A stretch of 64,000 nucleotides of DNA from Mesorhizobium sp. WSM3859 (GTDB lineage: Bacteria; Pseudomonadota; Alphaproteobacteria; Rhizobiales; Rhizobiaceae). A model generated the notes under the pieces. The model was given only the letters and a program-made list of their open reading frames with translations. It was not told the origin of the DNA and ran no database searches. Shown in pieces: positions 35,815-46,235 of the stretch. Numbering within the stretch: position 1 is the first letter of the stretch; the number at the start of each line of letters is the position of its first letter. The stretch is from the NCBI RefSeq assembly GCF_002295065.1, contig NZ_NSGG01000002.1, forward strand, positions 248,001 through 312,000, read 5' to 3'. A program made the translations under genes and the position numbers.

Positions 35815-36583
35815 TTATCTCGGCCGTCTCTTCGGCCTCGAAGGCAGGCATGCCTTCGTCACCGGCGCCAGCCGCGGGTTGGGCCTCGCCTTCGCGGAGG
35901 CGCTGGCCGCCGCCGGCGCGCGCGTCACGCTCGGCGGCCGCAAGATGGAGGAGCTGAACGCTGCCGGCGACAGGCTGCGTGCGGAAGGCCACACGGTCGC
36001 GGAATCCGTGATCGACGTCACCGACACCCAGTCGGTTGATGCGGCGATCGCGGCTTCGGAAGCCGGCACCGGGCCGATCGATATCCTTATCAACAATGCC
36101 GGCATCCAGCGCCGCGCGCCGCTCGAGACTTTTTCCGACGCCGACTGGGACGCGCTAATGGCGACCAATCTCGACGGCGTGTTCAAGGTCAGCCGCGCCG
36201 CGGTGAAGGGCATGATCCAACGCCGCAAGGGCGTCATCATCAACGTCTCGTCGGTGCAGAGCGCGCTCGCCCGCCCCTCGATCGCGCCTTACGCGGCGAG
36301 CAAGGGGGCCATCACCATGCTGACCAAATCGATGGCCGGCGAATGGGGACAGCACGGCGTGCGCGTCAACGCCATTGCCCCCGGCTATTTCAAGACCGAG
36401 CTGAATGCAGCGTTGGTCGCCGACGAAAAATTCTCGACCTGGCTCAGCGGCCGCACGCCGATGCGGCGCTGGGGGGATGTCGAGGAACTGGCGGGTGCTG
36501 CCGTGTTCCTGGCGTCGGATGCGGCAAGCTTCGTGACGGGGCAGACGCTGCTGGTGGATGGCGGGATCACGAGCGTGTTGTAG
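35801..36583 (+). CDS. idnO: Gluconate 5-dehydrogenase-like SDR
   Basis: A 260-residue SDR, most like IdnO, which reduces 5-keto-D-gluconate to gluconate. The cofactor loop TGASRGLG lies near residues 21-28, NNAGIQRRAPLE follows, and the catalytic YAASKGA lies near 166. It begins at a TTG that overlaps the last 14 bases of the idnD gene, with AAGGTG upstream, and no ATG in that frame starts soon enough. Translation is probably coupled to idnD. Together the pair would feed idonate into gluconate metabolism. Confidence 0.85.
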   Translation: MRSTDYLGRLFGLEGRHAFVTGASRGLGLAFAEALAAAGARVTLGGRKMEELNAAGDRLRAEGHTVAESVIDVTDTQSVDAAIAASEAGTGPIDILINNAGIQRRAPLETFSDADWDALMATNLDGVFKVSRAAVKGMIQRRKGVIINVSSVQSALARPSIAPYAASKGAITMLTKSMAGEWGQHGVRVNAIAPGYFKTELNAALVADEKFSTWLSGRTPMRRWGDVEELAGAAVFLASDAASFVTGQTLLVDGGITSVL

Positions 36584-36598
36584 CCTCATAGGCAACAG

Positions 36599-37081
36599 TC
36601 AAACCGGCAAGCTTGTCTCCCCCACCAACAGATGCTGCTCGATGGGCGGATCGATCTTGGTGTCCTTCGAGAACCCGGTCAGCACCCTTTCCACCGAAAG
36701 CCTGCCGGCCCCGCTGAGCGCCAGGATGAACATCCCGCCGGCAATGGCGAGGTCCTTCTCAAAATGCAGCAGCTCGTTCTGGCTGGTGAAATTGGTGTGG
36801 AAGAGACCGGCTGTCATCAGGCAGAACAGGCCGAGCCCGATCGCGCCCAGTCGCGCCAGGACGCCGAGCGCCACCGACAAGCCGGCGCCGAGCTGCAGCA
36901 GGATGGTGGCGATGAGCAGCGGCGTGCCGACGCCAAGCGCGGCCATGGCCTTCTGAGCGCCCTCGAAATGCGTCGCCAGTTGCAGTCCCTCATGCACGAA
37001 GATCAGAGACAGGAGCAGTCGGCCGGCCAGCAGGACGACGTCTTTGGCGTGCAGCTTTTCGGCAAGTTCGATCGGTGTCAT
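36599..37081 (-). CDS. DoxX family membrane protein
   Basis: A 160-residue four-helix membrane protein of the DoxX family. The pattern LLAGRLLLSLIFVHEGLQLATHF, LGVGTPLLIATILLQLGAGLSVALG, and ENELLHFEKDLAIAGGMFILALSG-like segments fit. DoxX proteins often couple to quinone or thiosulfate metabolism; no specific role can be assigned. ATG 37081 matches the family N-terminus better than upstream starts. Transcribed away from idnO, tail to tail. Confidence 0.85.
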   Translation of the reverse strand: MTPIELAEKLHAKDVVLLAGRLLLSLIFVHEGLQLATHFEGAQKAMAALGVGTPLLIATILLQLGAGLSVALGVLARLGAIGLGLFCLMTAGLFHTNFTSQNELLHFEKDLAIAGGMFILALSGAGRLSVERVLTGFSKDTKIDPPIEQHLLVGETSLPV

Positions 37082-37256
37082 CGTCGGTTCCAATCTTTGG
37101 AAACAGGCGGGCGCCGCACGTCCCGGTGGACGTGTGCCGGCGCGCTCGACGTTGAAAGGTCGGAGCCGGCGCGAGGGAGAGAAACGCCGGCTCCGGTTTT
37201 CGGGCGCTACCGCCGTGCGCCCAAAATGTTGGCACTGAAAGGAGAGGTCAGCGCCA

Positions 37257-37312
37257 GGCCCCCTCTCCGGCCGCTTCGCGGCCACCTCTCCCCCACTTTG
37301 TGGGGGCGAGGA
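37257..37312. repeat. Palindromic repeat, family A copy 7 (half copy)
   Basis: Only one arm of a family A element: AGGCCCCCTCTCCGGCCG ... CCTCTCCCCCACTTTGTGGG. It begins 11 bases from the stop of the TPR gene. The other arm is missing. Confidence 0.8.
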
Positions 37313-37323
37313 AACAGGCGGCT

Positions 37324-37785
37324 TTACTTCGTCACCTTGGTGTCGATGGCCTGCTTGAGGTCGGAAAGCTCCTCGCAGCCCGACGGGCACAGCTTCTCCA
37401 GCGAGGCGAGCTGCTCGTTCGCCTTGGCCATGTCGCCGGTCTCGACATAGAGCTCGCCCAGATATTCATGCGCGGCCTTGTGGTCGGGCTTAAGCTCCAG
37501 CGCCTTGGTGTAGTAGGTCAGCGAGGTCTGGTAGTCGCCGGTCTTGCGCAGCGTGAAGCCGAGCAGATTGTAGACGTCGGCCTGCTGGGTGTCCTGCGCG
37601 AGGTCGCGCAGATCGGCCAGCGCGCTTTGATAGTCCTTGGCGTCGATCTTGGCCTTCACGGCCGTCAGGTCGGGCGCATCGGCGCCTTCGATGTCATCCA
37701 CCGCATAGGCCGGAACGGCGATGGCGATGGGGGCCGCGGCCAGGACCGCAATGGCGCCGAGCACCGCGAAAATTAAGTGTTTCAT
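37324..37785 (-). CDS. Exported tetratricopeptide repeat protein
   Basis: A 153-residue protein with a signal peptide (MKHLIFAVLGAIAVLAAAPIAIAVPAYA) and about two or three TPR units, for example ADVYNLLGFTLRKTGDYQTSLTYYTKALELKPDHKAAHEYLGELYVETGD. TPRs form protein-binding scaffolds in the periplasm. A Cys pair near the end (CPSGCEEL) may form a disulfide. ATG 37785 is the start that includes the signal peptide. It follows the metallo-hydrolase gene after 38 bases and may be co-transcribed with it. Confidence 0.85.
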   Translation of the reverse strand: MKHLIFAVLGAIAVLAAAPIAIAVPAYAVDDIEGADAPDLTAVKAKIDAKDYQSALADLRDLAQDTQQADVYNLLGFTLRKTGDYQTSLTYYTKALELKPDHKAAHEYLGELYVETGDMAKANEQLASLEKLCPSGCEELSDLKQAIDTKVTK

Positions 37786-37822
37786 GGGAGTTGTCGCTTT
37801 CTGTTCAGGATCCGATTCAAAG

Positions 37823-38794
37823 TCAGATCTCGGTGGGGGTGAAGGCGTAGGCGTTGCCGTCCTTGACGAAGCTGCCTGTGCCGGGGAATGGGAAATGCGA
37901 GCCGCAGATGCGGACATTGTCGGCGATCACCTGGTCGATGATCCGGTGGCGCGTGGCGATCGCCATCGGCCCGTCCTGGTCGTAGGCGCCCTGCCATTCG
38001 GGATGCGGGGCAAGCAGCGCCGGCACGTACATGGTGTCGGCCGAGACGAGGAACTGCTCGGCGCCGGCATCGACATGATAGACGGAATGTCCAGGCGTGT
38101 GGCCGGGCGCGGCCATGAGGCGGATGCCTGGCACCACTTCCGCGCCGTCGTCGACCAGCTTCCAATTCTTCCATTTCGGGAAGTTCTCGGCGATGCGCTT
38201 GCCCGCGGGCTTGCGGCCCTCCGGCAACTTGGCGAGGCGGCTCGGATCCGTCCACCAATTGTACTCGGTGGCGTTGACGATCATCTCGGCATTCGGGAAC
38301 ACCGGATCGTTGGTGCCCTTCTCCATCAGGCCCCAGACATGGTCCGGATGGAAATGCGAGATCAGAATGGTGTCGATCGCCTTGTAGTCGATGCCGGCGG
38401 CCTTCATGTTGGCCGGCAGATGCGTGGCGTTGGCCTGCCATTGGCCGACGCCCGAGCCGGCGTCCATCATGATGGTGCGGCCGTTCATCTTGAGCACGAC
38501 GACGGTGAGCGGGATCGGCATGAACTCGGTGGTCAGCCCCGCCTGGGCGAGCGCCGCCTTGGTGTCGTCGACCGACACGTCCTTGATGAAGGCCGGGTCG
38601 TGCGGCTTCCGCCAAATGCCGTCATAGACGGCGGTGACCTCGAGCGAGCCGACCTTGTATTTGTAGAAGCCGACCAGCGGCTCGACCGGGGTTTCGGCGT
38701 GAGCCGCGGGCACGAATTCCAGCTTGCCGGCAATGCCGAAGGCGGCAGTGGCGGCGGCGGATCCGAGCACCATGCGGCGTGTCATGTTGAACAT
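37823..38794 (-). CDS. Exported metallo-beta-lactamase fold hydrolase
   Basis: A 323-residue MBL-fold hydrolase. The N-terminus MFNMTRRMVLGSAAATAAFGIAG has twin arginines and a hydrophobic core, suggesting Tat export after metal loading. The metal-binding HFHPDH lies near residue 146 and PGHTPGHSVYH near 230; a later His near the C-terminus (CGSHFPFPG) completes the site. The family includes lactonases and glyoxalase II-like enzymes; the substrate is unknown. It precedes the TPR gene on the same strand. Confidence 0.9.
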   Translation of the reverse strand: MFNMTRRMVLGSAAATAAFGIAGKLEFVPAAHAETPVEPLVGFYKYKVGSLEVTAVYDGIWRKPHDPAFIKDVSVDDTKAALAQAGLTTEFMPIPLTVVVLKMNGRTIMMDAGSGVGQWQANATHLPANMKAAGIDYKAIDTILISHFHPDHVWGLMEKGTNDPVFPNAEMIVNATEYNWWTDPSRLAKLPEGRKPAGKRIAENFPKWKNWKLVDDGAEVVPGIRLMAAPGHTPGHSVYHVDAGAEQFLVSADTMYVPALLAPHPEWQGAYDQDGPMAIATRHRIIDQVIADNVRICGSHFPFPGTGSFVKDGNAYAFTPTEI

Positions 38795-39082
38795 CAGAAA
38801 TCTCCTCTAGTGGCTGCGTGCAGCGGTGGTTCCCTGGAAAGGGCACCCTGCGGACTGGCGGCGCGAGGCCCGGGAAGGTTCGCCTCACTACCGCCAAGAC
38901 CCGGAAGGCCCCGGCTTTATTCCCGGGGCGCGGAAGAATTTTTTTGGGGGCACGGAATCGGCGCGGGGGCCGGCAGCGCATCGGCCGTCATCTGACTGTC
39001 ACACGCGGGCCGACGGCACGTGCTAGAAGGAGCGCTGGCCGCCCCCGCGACCCGACCGCATCAAGAGCCGGCGAAGCCCGCC

Positions 39083-40078
39083 ATGAACATCGCCCTCCCC
39101 GCCGAAGGCACTGATCTCTCGCCCTACCTGCCGGACGAGCACGGGCTGTTCTTCATCTACCATTTCAAGGCCGACGGTTCCCGCACCACGGATCCAGCCG
39201 AGGCGCATTGGAGCTGGCGCAGCTACCAGATCACCGACATGCGCGCCCGCCGGGAGATCGGCGCGGAGCAGGCCTTGCCGGCGCCGGTGCGCGAGGCCTT
39301 CCTGTCGCCCAGCCATGGCTGCCAGATCGACTTCGAGGATGACTTCCTCTATGGCGACCTGCCCGACCTCAGGCACGATTTCGCCGAGGCGCGCGGGCTC
39401 ACGCATTTCCGCTTCGCCTTCAACGACAGGATGCTGGTCGGCGCCCGCAAGCAGCCGCTGGAATCGGTCGACAGGATCCGCAAGCTGGTGGAGAGCGGCA
39501 CGAGGAAATTCCGCACGCCAGCCGAGCTGATCGAGGCGGTGATGGGCCAGTCGCTCGACGGCATGGCGGTCGAGCTCGACAAGATGGGCGACACGCTCGA
39601 CGGCATCGAGGACCGCATCGTGTGCGATGCATGGCACAATGAGCGCCAGGCGCTGGTCGACGCGCGCCGGCAGCTGGTGCTGATCCACCGGCAGATGGCC
39701 ACGCTCACCAACCTTTTCCGCCACCTCGACCACTCGCATCGCAACGAGCTGCCGGACACGATCAACGACATGGCCACACGTCTCTCGCTCCGGGCGCATA
39801 CGCTGCATCACGACGGCGAGCAGTTGCAGGCGCGAACGCGCCTGTTGCAGGACGAGCTGATGGCCAAGCTCACCGAGCAGTCGAACCAGCTGCTCTATAT
39901 CCTCTCCGTCATGACGGCGGTGCTGTTGCCGACGACCATCATCTCCGGCCTGTTCGGCATGAATGTCGGCGGGCTGCCACTGGTCGACACGCCGCACGGC
40001 TTTTGGGTGGTGACCGCGATCTCGGTCGTCATCGCCGGCATCGTTTACAAGATCGTCCGGCGGCTGGGGCGCGTCTGA
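39083..40078 (+). CDS. CorA family divalent cation transporter (ZntB-like)
   Basis: A 331-residue inner-membrane channel-like transporter. The long cytoplasmic domain has typical heptad helices, and two C-terminal helices carry the pore signature GMN in SGLFGMNVGGLP. CorA proteins take up magnesium or cobalt; ZntB members carry zinc. The N-terminus (IALPAEGTDLSPYL..HGLFFIYHFKADGS) favours the ZntB subgroup. ATG 39083 fits better than the upstream start at 39020. Converges on the GST gene. Confidence 0.88.
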   Translation: MNIALPAEGTDLSPYLPDEHGLFFIYHFKADGSRTTDPAEAHWSWRSYQITDMRARREIGAEQALPAPVREAFLSPSHGCQIDFEDDFLYGDLPDLRHDFAEARGLTHFRFAFNDRMLVGARKQPLESVDRIRKLVESGTRKFRTPAELIEAVMGQSLDGMAVELDKMGDTLDGIEDRIVCDAWHNERQALVDARRQLVLIHRQMATLTNLFRHLDHSHRNELPDTINDMATRLSLRAHTLHHDGEQLQARTRLLQDELMAKLTEQSNQLLYILSVMTAVLLPTTIISGLFGMNVGGLPLVDTPHGFWVVTAISVVIAGIVYKIVRRLGRV

Positions 40079-40089
40079 AGCAATCGGGA

Positions 40090-40776
40090 CTACGCGGTTG
40101 CCCGCAGATCCACGACGATCGTGCCCGCGGCAGCGACTTCGGCTTCGTGGCCGGGCTCACGCCATGTCTCGGCCAGGCCGGCCGCGTACCATTCGCGCAT
40201 GGCCGGCAGGTCGAGCAGCCGCTGTGGGTAGGCAGCGGCCGAGCCGTCGAAAGTCAGGCCATAGGACTGCGCCCGGAACGCGACGGGAGCGAAGAAGGCA
40301 TCGACGGCGCCAAAGCGGTCGCCGGCCAGGAACGGCCCCCCGAAACGCGCAAGGCCGTCGTTCCACAAGTCTCCCATGCGAAAGAGGTCGTGCTTCAGCG
40401 AGGCGGACATCGGCAATGGCTCGACACGCACGCCACAACTCATCGGGCAGTCGTTGCGCAGCGCGGTGAAGCTCGAATGCATCTCGGCGGCGGCCGAGCG
40501 CGCCCAGGCGCGCGCCTTCGCGTCCGCCGGCCAAACGCCCGGATGGCGTTCGGCAAGATACTCAACGATCGAAAGTGAATCCCAGACCGCCCAGCCGTCA
40601 TCGACCAGGCAGGGCACGCGACCGTTGGGCGAAAACTGCCTGTAGAGGTCGAAACTCGGCGCGGCCGGGAATGGCGTCAGCCGCTCCTCGAAGGGAATAT
40701 CGAGGACGCGCATCAGCAGCCATGGGCGCAGCGACCATGACGAATAGTTCTTGTTGCCGATATGCAGAACGTACAT
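40090..40776 (-). CDS. Glutathione S-transferase family protein
   Basis: A 228-residue cytosolic GST. The N-terminal thioredoxin-like half begins MYVLHIGNKNYSSWSLRPWLLMRVLDIPFE, with the SNAIL-like NGRVPCLVDDGWAVWDSLSIVEYL, and a helical second half. The active residue is probably Ser in YSSWS, typical of this subgroup. Substrate unknown. ATG 40776 is chosen for family length; the frame extends to 40827 into a family B repeat. Confidence 0.88.
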   Translation of the reverse strand: MYVLHIGNKNYSSWSLRPWLLMRVLDIPFEERLTPFPAAPSFDLYRQFSPNGRVPCLVDDGWAVWDSLSIVEYLAERHPGVWPADAKARAWARSAAAEMHSSFTALRNDCPMSCGVRVEPLPMSASLKHDLFRMGDLWNDGLARFGGPFLAGDRFGAVDAFFAPVAFRAQSYGLTFDGSAAAYPQRLLDLPAMREWYAAGLAETWREPGHEAEVAAAGTIVVDLRATA

Positions 40777-40795
40777 CGGATGTCCTCCTCTGTTC

Positions 40796-40836
40796 GACGC
40801 GGTTGCGGACGGAAAACCGTCTCGCACTTTTGCTTA
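40796..40836. repeat. Short palindromic repeat, family B copy 4 (partial)
   Basis: Shorter variant with GCGGACGGAAAACCGTCTCG and CACTTTTGC. It lies between the GST and rarD genes and contains the rarD stop (TAA, 40834-40836). Confidence 0.75.
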
Positions 40837-41760
40837 TCTCGCAGGCGCCGCCGGGCGAACCTCGCGACCTCTGAACATCGACCAGCTGTACATCGCCAGC
40901 GCCATCCAGATCAGCGCGAAGGCGATGGCCTGCGTGGTTCCGAACGGCTCGTCGAAGATCAGCACGGCGATCAGGAATACCATGGTCGGCGCGATATATT
41001 GCATGATGCCGATGGTGGACAGGCGCAGCAGCCTGGCACCGAAGGCAAACAGCAGCAGCGGCACGGCGGTGATGGGACCGCAGCCGATCAGCAGGGCCGT
41101 GTCGGAACCGGTGCTGGAGATCAGATGATCCTGGCCGGTGGCGATCAGGTAGACGATGTAGCAGAGCGCCGGCATCGACAGCAAAAGCACCTCGAGCAGG
41201 AACCCCTGGCTCGGGCCGATCGGCAGCGTCTTGCGGAAGAAGCCGTAGGCGGCGAAGGAGAAGGCGAGCGCCAGCGATACCCAGGGTAATTTGCCTGCCT
41301 CGACGGTCAGCACCGTCACCGCGATCGCGGCCAGCGCAACAGCCGCGATCTGCAGCCGGTCGAGCCGCTCGCCGAGCAGCACGGCACCGACGACGACGTT
41401 GACCAGCGGGTTGATGTAATAGCCCAGCGCGGTCTCGACAGTGCGATCGACCGCGATCGCCCAGACATAGATGCCCCAGTTGACCGAGATCAGCACCGCC
41501 GTCAGCGCCGCCATGGCAAGGCTTTTGGGCGAGCGGATCGCCGCCTTGAAGTCGGCGGTGCGGCCGGCCCAGATGAGCACCGCCGCCGCGATCGGCACCG
41601 ACCAGACGACGCGGTTGGCGATCACCTCGGCAAGCGGCAGATGCGCCACCGCCTTCATATAGAAGGGCAGCAGTCCCCAAAGGAAATAGGCGCCAAGCGC
41701 CAGAAGGAAGCCGCGGCGGCCCTTGGCGTCTTGATCGAGATCGGCTGTAGCGGTGACCAT
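40834..41760 (-). CDS. rarD: RarD family EamA transporter
   Basis: A 308-residue ten-helix EamA permease with the RarD signature region GFLLALGAYFLWGLLPFYMKAVAHLPLAEVIANRVVWS and later GQPLSIGIMQYIAPT-type stretch (LSTIGIMQYIAPTMVFLIAVL). RarD was named for chloramphenicol sensitivity; its substrate is not established. Its stop codon lies in a family B repeat. It is transcribed toward the GST gene. Confidence 0.9.
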   Translation of the reverse strand: MVTATADLDQDAKGRRGFLLALGAYFLWGLLPFYMKAVAHLPLAEVIANRVVWSVPIAAAVLIWAGRTADFKAAIRSPKSLAMAALTAVLISVNWGIYVWAIAVDRTVETALGYYINPLVNVVVGAVLLGERLDRLQIAAVALAAIAVTVLTVEAGKLPWVSLALAFSFAAYGFFRKTLPIGPSQGFLLEVLLLSMPALCYIVYLIATGQDHLISSTGSDTALLIGCGPITAVPLLLFAFGARLLRLSTIGIMQYIAPTMVFLIAVLIFDEPFGTTQAIAFALIWMALAMYSWSMFRGREVRPAAPAR

Positions 41761-41864
41761 GGCCCGACGCTATGGCCCAGCGGATCGCCCAAGACCATCA
41801 CAAAATTATGATGGATCAACGGACTTTTCGTGATGGTTCAAGACGCTACGCAAGTTCCTCGCCC

Positions 41865-42065
41865 CACGCAGTGGGGAGAGGTGGCCCGGCGAAGCCGGGA
41901 CGGAGAGGGGTCAGCGCGGCGATTGACAATTACCGCTTCGGGATAAGTGTCTTTGTGACAAGCCTCGCATCCTCTCTTGCATCGACTCTGGCTTCGCGGA
42001 GGGCGTCCCCCGCTCCGTCCCGGCTTCGCCGGGCCACCTCTCCCCCGCTTAGCGGGGGCGAGGAA
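41865..42065. repeat. Palindromic intergenic repeat, family A copy 8 (long form)
   Basis: Inverted repeat of about 201 bp in the 311-base gap between rarD and the cimA stop, ending 6 bases before it. Arms TTCCTCGCCCCACGC and CGGGGGCGAGGAA pair at the ends, with an inner pair CCCGGCGAAGCCGGGACGGAG / CTCCGTCCCGGCTTCGCCGGG. It has a longer central part than the others. Confidence 0.9.
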
Positions 42066-42071
42066 GGAGCC

Positions 42072-43688
42072 CTACTCCGCCGCCACCAATCCCGCCATCT
42101 CGCGGTTCTTCATCAGTTTGTAGATGATCGAATCCATCAGCGCCTGGAAGGAAGCGTCGATGATGTTTTCCGAAACGCCGACCGTCCACCAGCGGGCGCC
42201 GGTGGAATCATGCGATTCGATCAGAACACGCGTGATGGCCTCGGTGCCGCCATTGAGGATACGCACCTTGAAGTCGGCCAGTTCGAGGTCGACGATCTCG
42301 CTCTGGTATTTGCCGAGGTCCTTGCGCAGCGCGATGTCGAGCGCGTTGACCGGGCCGTGGCCTTCGGCCACCGACATCTTCTCCTCGCCGTCGACCTCGA
42401 CCTTCACGATCGCCTCGGAGACGGTCTTCAGATTGCCGTTGGCGTCGAAACGGCGCTCGACCATGCAGCGGAAGGAGGTGACGTTGAAGAACTCCGGCAG
42501 GCCGTGTAGCATTTTTCGCGCCAGCAGCTCGAAGGACGCGTCGGCGCCTTCATAGGCATAGCCCTCGGCCTCGCGCTCCTTGACCACCGCGATCAGGGAG
42601 TCGAGCCGGTTGTCGTCCTTCGGTACATCGATCCCGCGCCGCTTCAGCTCGGCGAGGAAGTTGGCCTTGCCGCCCTGGTCCGAGACCATAACGCGGCGGC
42701 GGTTGCCGACGGCTTCCGGCGGCACATGTTCATAAGTCGCCGGCTCCTTGGCCAGAGCCGAGGCATGGATGCCGGCCTTGGTGGCGAAGGCGGAGGAACC
42801 GACATAAGGTGCCTGCGCTTCCGGCGCGCGGTTGAGCAATTCGTCGAAGGCGCGGGAGAGCCGCGAGATGCCGGTCAGCGCTTCGGCCGAAATGCCGGTT
42901 TCGAAACGGTCGGCGAAGGCAGGCTTCAGCGAAAGCGTCGGAATGATGGTGATCAGATTGGCGTTGCCGCAGCGTTCGCCGATGCCGTTCAGCGTGCCCT
43001 GGATCTGACGCACGCCGGCCTCGACGGCGGCGAGCGAATTGGCGACCGCCTGGCCGGTGTCGTCATGGGCGTGGATGCCGAGATGGTCGCCGGGGATGCC
43101 GCCGGCGATCACCTTCGCGACGATCGCGCGCACTTCCGAAGGCTGCGTGCCGCCATTGGTGTCGCACAGCACCACCCAGCGCGCGCCAGCATCGTGAGCC
43201 TTCTTGGCGCAGGCCAGCGCGTAATCCGGATTGGCCTTGAAACCGTCGAAGAAATGCTCGCAGTCGACCATGGCTTCCTTGCCGGCGGCGACCGCCGTCT
43301 CGACCGAGGCCTTGATCGATTCCAGGTTCTCCTCATTCGTGCAGCCGAGCGCGACGCGGACATGATAGTCCCAGCTCTTGGCGACAAAGCAGATGGCATC
43401 CGACTTCGATTGCACCAGCGCCGCCAGCCCCGGATCGTTGGAGGCCGAGACCCCTGCCCGCTTGGTCATGCCGAAGGCGATGAATTTGGCGCTCTCCGTC
43501 CGCTTCTGCTGGAAGAAGGCGGTATCGGTCGGGTTCGCGCCGGGATAGCCGCCCTCGACATAATCCATGCCGAACGTGTCGAGCAGCCTGGCGATCGCGA
43601 TCTTGTCCTCGACGGAGAAGTCGATGCCCGGCGTCTGCTGGCCGTCGCGCAGCGTGGTGTCGAAAAGGAACAGTCTTTGTTTTTTCAT
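42072..43688 (-). CDS. cimA: (R)-citramalate synthase
   Basis: A 538-residue enzyme that condenses pyruvate and acetyl-CoA to citramalate, giving isoleucine without threonine deaminase. The N-terminal TIM barrel opens with FDTTLRDGQQTPGIDFS (residues 9-25), and the metal-binding HAHDDTGQAV region lies near residue 207. The length and the C-terminal LeuA dimer-like regulatory domain (IYKLMKNREM near the end) fit CimA. Alternative: 2-isopropylmalate synthase, but the TTLRDGQQTPG form points to CimA. ATG 43688 matches the family. Confidence 0.9.
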   Translation of the reverse strand: MKKQRLFLFDTTLRDGQQTPGIDFSVEDKIAIARLLDTFGMDYVEGGYPGANPTDTAFFQQKRTESAKFIAFGMTKRAGVSASNDPGLAALVQSKSDAICFVAKSWDYHVRVALGCTNEENLESIKASVETAVAAGKEAMVDCEHFFDGFKANPDYALACAKKAHDAGARWVVLCDTNGGTQPSEVRAIVAKVIAGGIPGDHLGIHAHDDTGQAVANSLAAVEAGVRQIQGTLNGIGERCGNANLITIIPTLSLKPAFADRFETGISAEALTGISRLSRAFDELLNRAPEAQAPYVGSSAFATKAGIHASALAKEPATYEHVPPEAVGNRRRVMVSDQGGKANFLAELKRRGIDVPKDDNRLDSLIAVVKEREAEGYAYEGADASFELLARKMLHGLPEFFNVTSFRCMVERRFDANGNLKTVSEAIVKVEVDGEEKMSVAEGHGPVNALDIALRKDLGKYQSEIVDLELADFKVRILNGGTEAITRVLIESHDSTGARWWTVGVSENIIDASFQALMDSIIYKLMKNREMAGLVAAE

Positions 43689-43706
43689 CGTGGCAAGGCG
43701 CTTGAG

Positions 43707-43864
43707 CACCCCCCTCTGTCCTGCCGGACATCTCCCCCGCAAGGGGGGAGATCAGCAGCTTTGCCGACGGAGCTCGTCCTGCAACGTCGGCGATTGGCGA
43801 AAGCGAAGGCGACAGCCAATCTCCCCCCTTGCGGGGGAGATGGCCGGCAGGACAGAGGGGGGTG
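43707..43864. repeat. Palindromic intergenic repeat, family A copy 9
   Basis: Inverted repeat of about 158 bp with ends CACCCCCCTCTGTCCTGCC and its complement, between cimA and the pip stop, 21 bases from the latter. Nearly the same as the element at 5417, but with the middle inverted. Confidence 0.92.
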
Positions 43865-43885
43865 TGACGGAACGCCGTACATCGA

Positions 43886-45323
<1,438 letters not shown>

Positions 45324-45327
<4 letters not shown>

Positions 45328-45815
45328 GGTCTTTCCTCCGGCGGCCATTGGTCGGTGTCGTGGTCTGGATGCTGATAGGAGACGAGCTCGGCAAGGTAAG
45401 GCGCAGAGCCGATATCGGCCATCGTGTCCTCGGACGGCAGCTTCGGGATGCCGTCGACATAGGGGAGCTTCGCTTCCGTCCCCCACTGGATGGTGGGCGC
45501 GATGCCGGTCGGATCGTCGAAAGCAGCGATCGCCAGCGCGATACCGTCGGGCGCCTCGAAAGTCAGCGGCGTGCCGCATTCGGCGCAGAAGCCGCGCCAG
45601 GCGGCGTTGGACGAACGGAAGCGCTTCGGCTCACCGCGCGTCCAGTCGAGCATGGCGCCGCGCACCGACACCAGCGGCAGATAGAAATTGCCGCTCGCCT
45701 TCTGGCACATGCGGCAATGGCAGATCGACGCCTCGCCCAGCGCGCCTTCGACGCGGAAGCGCACGGCGCCGCATTGGCAGCCGCCGGTGTAGACCGGCCT
45801 GTTGTCGAGGCTCAT
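45324..45815 (-). CDS. GFA family zinc-binding protein
   Basis: A 163-residue paralogue of the next gene, with the same cysteines (GGCQCGAVRF, CHCRMCQK, FCAECGTPL) and the same SYQHPDHDT-type tail. The two share a clear ancestor but differ throughout, so the duplication is not recent. The stop codon overlaps the start of the following GFA gene by four bases, in the ATGA manner. Function as above: zinc binding, possibly glutathione adducts. Confidence 0.88.
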
Positions 45816-45848
45816 CGCTCACTCCGTTTCATGGGCTGCTTTAGGGGC

Positions 45849-46235
45849 TCACTCCGGTTCATGGCAGACAGCCTCGACATTGTTGCCGTCGGGATCGAAG
45901 ACGAAGGCGCCGTAATAGTTGGGGTGATAATGCGGACGCAGGCCCGGCCCGCCATTATCCCTGCCGCCGGCGGCAAGCGCTGCCGCATGGAAGGCGTCGA
46001 CCTCGGCGCGGCTGCGCGCGGTGAAGGCGATGTGCTGATGGTCCTTCGGCTTCTCCTTGCCGGCGCTCACCCAGAACACCGGTCGATCGCGGCCATAGCC
46101 GCCGACCTTGTCGCCGCCGGTATATTCCTGCGGCACTATGTAGAGCAGCGAAGCGCCGAGCGGCGCCATGGCCTTGTCGTAGAAGGATTTCGACGCGTCG
46201 AAATCGGATACGGTGATGCCGAGATGATCGATCAT
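45849..46235 (-). CDS. VOC (glyoxalase/dioxygenase) family protein
   Basis: A 128-residue vicinal oxygen chelate protein with the repeated beta-alpha-beta-beta-beta fold: MIDHLGITVSDFDASKSFYDKAMAPLG at the start and HYYGAFVFDPDGNNVEAVCHEPE-like end. Metal ligands of the fold are His (4), His (HIAFTAR) and Glu near the C-terminus. The activity is unknown. It overlaps the upstream DUF559 gene by four bases and lies 33 bases before the first GFA gene. Confidence 0.87.
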   Translation of the reverse strand: MIDHLGITVSDFDASKSFYDKAMAPLGASLLYIVPQEYTGGDKVGGYGRDRPVFWVSAGKEKPKDHQHIAFTARSRAEVDAFHAAALAAGGRDNGGPGLRPHYHPNYYGAFVFDPDGNNVEAVCHEPE

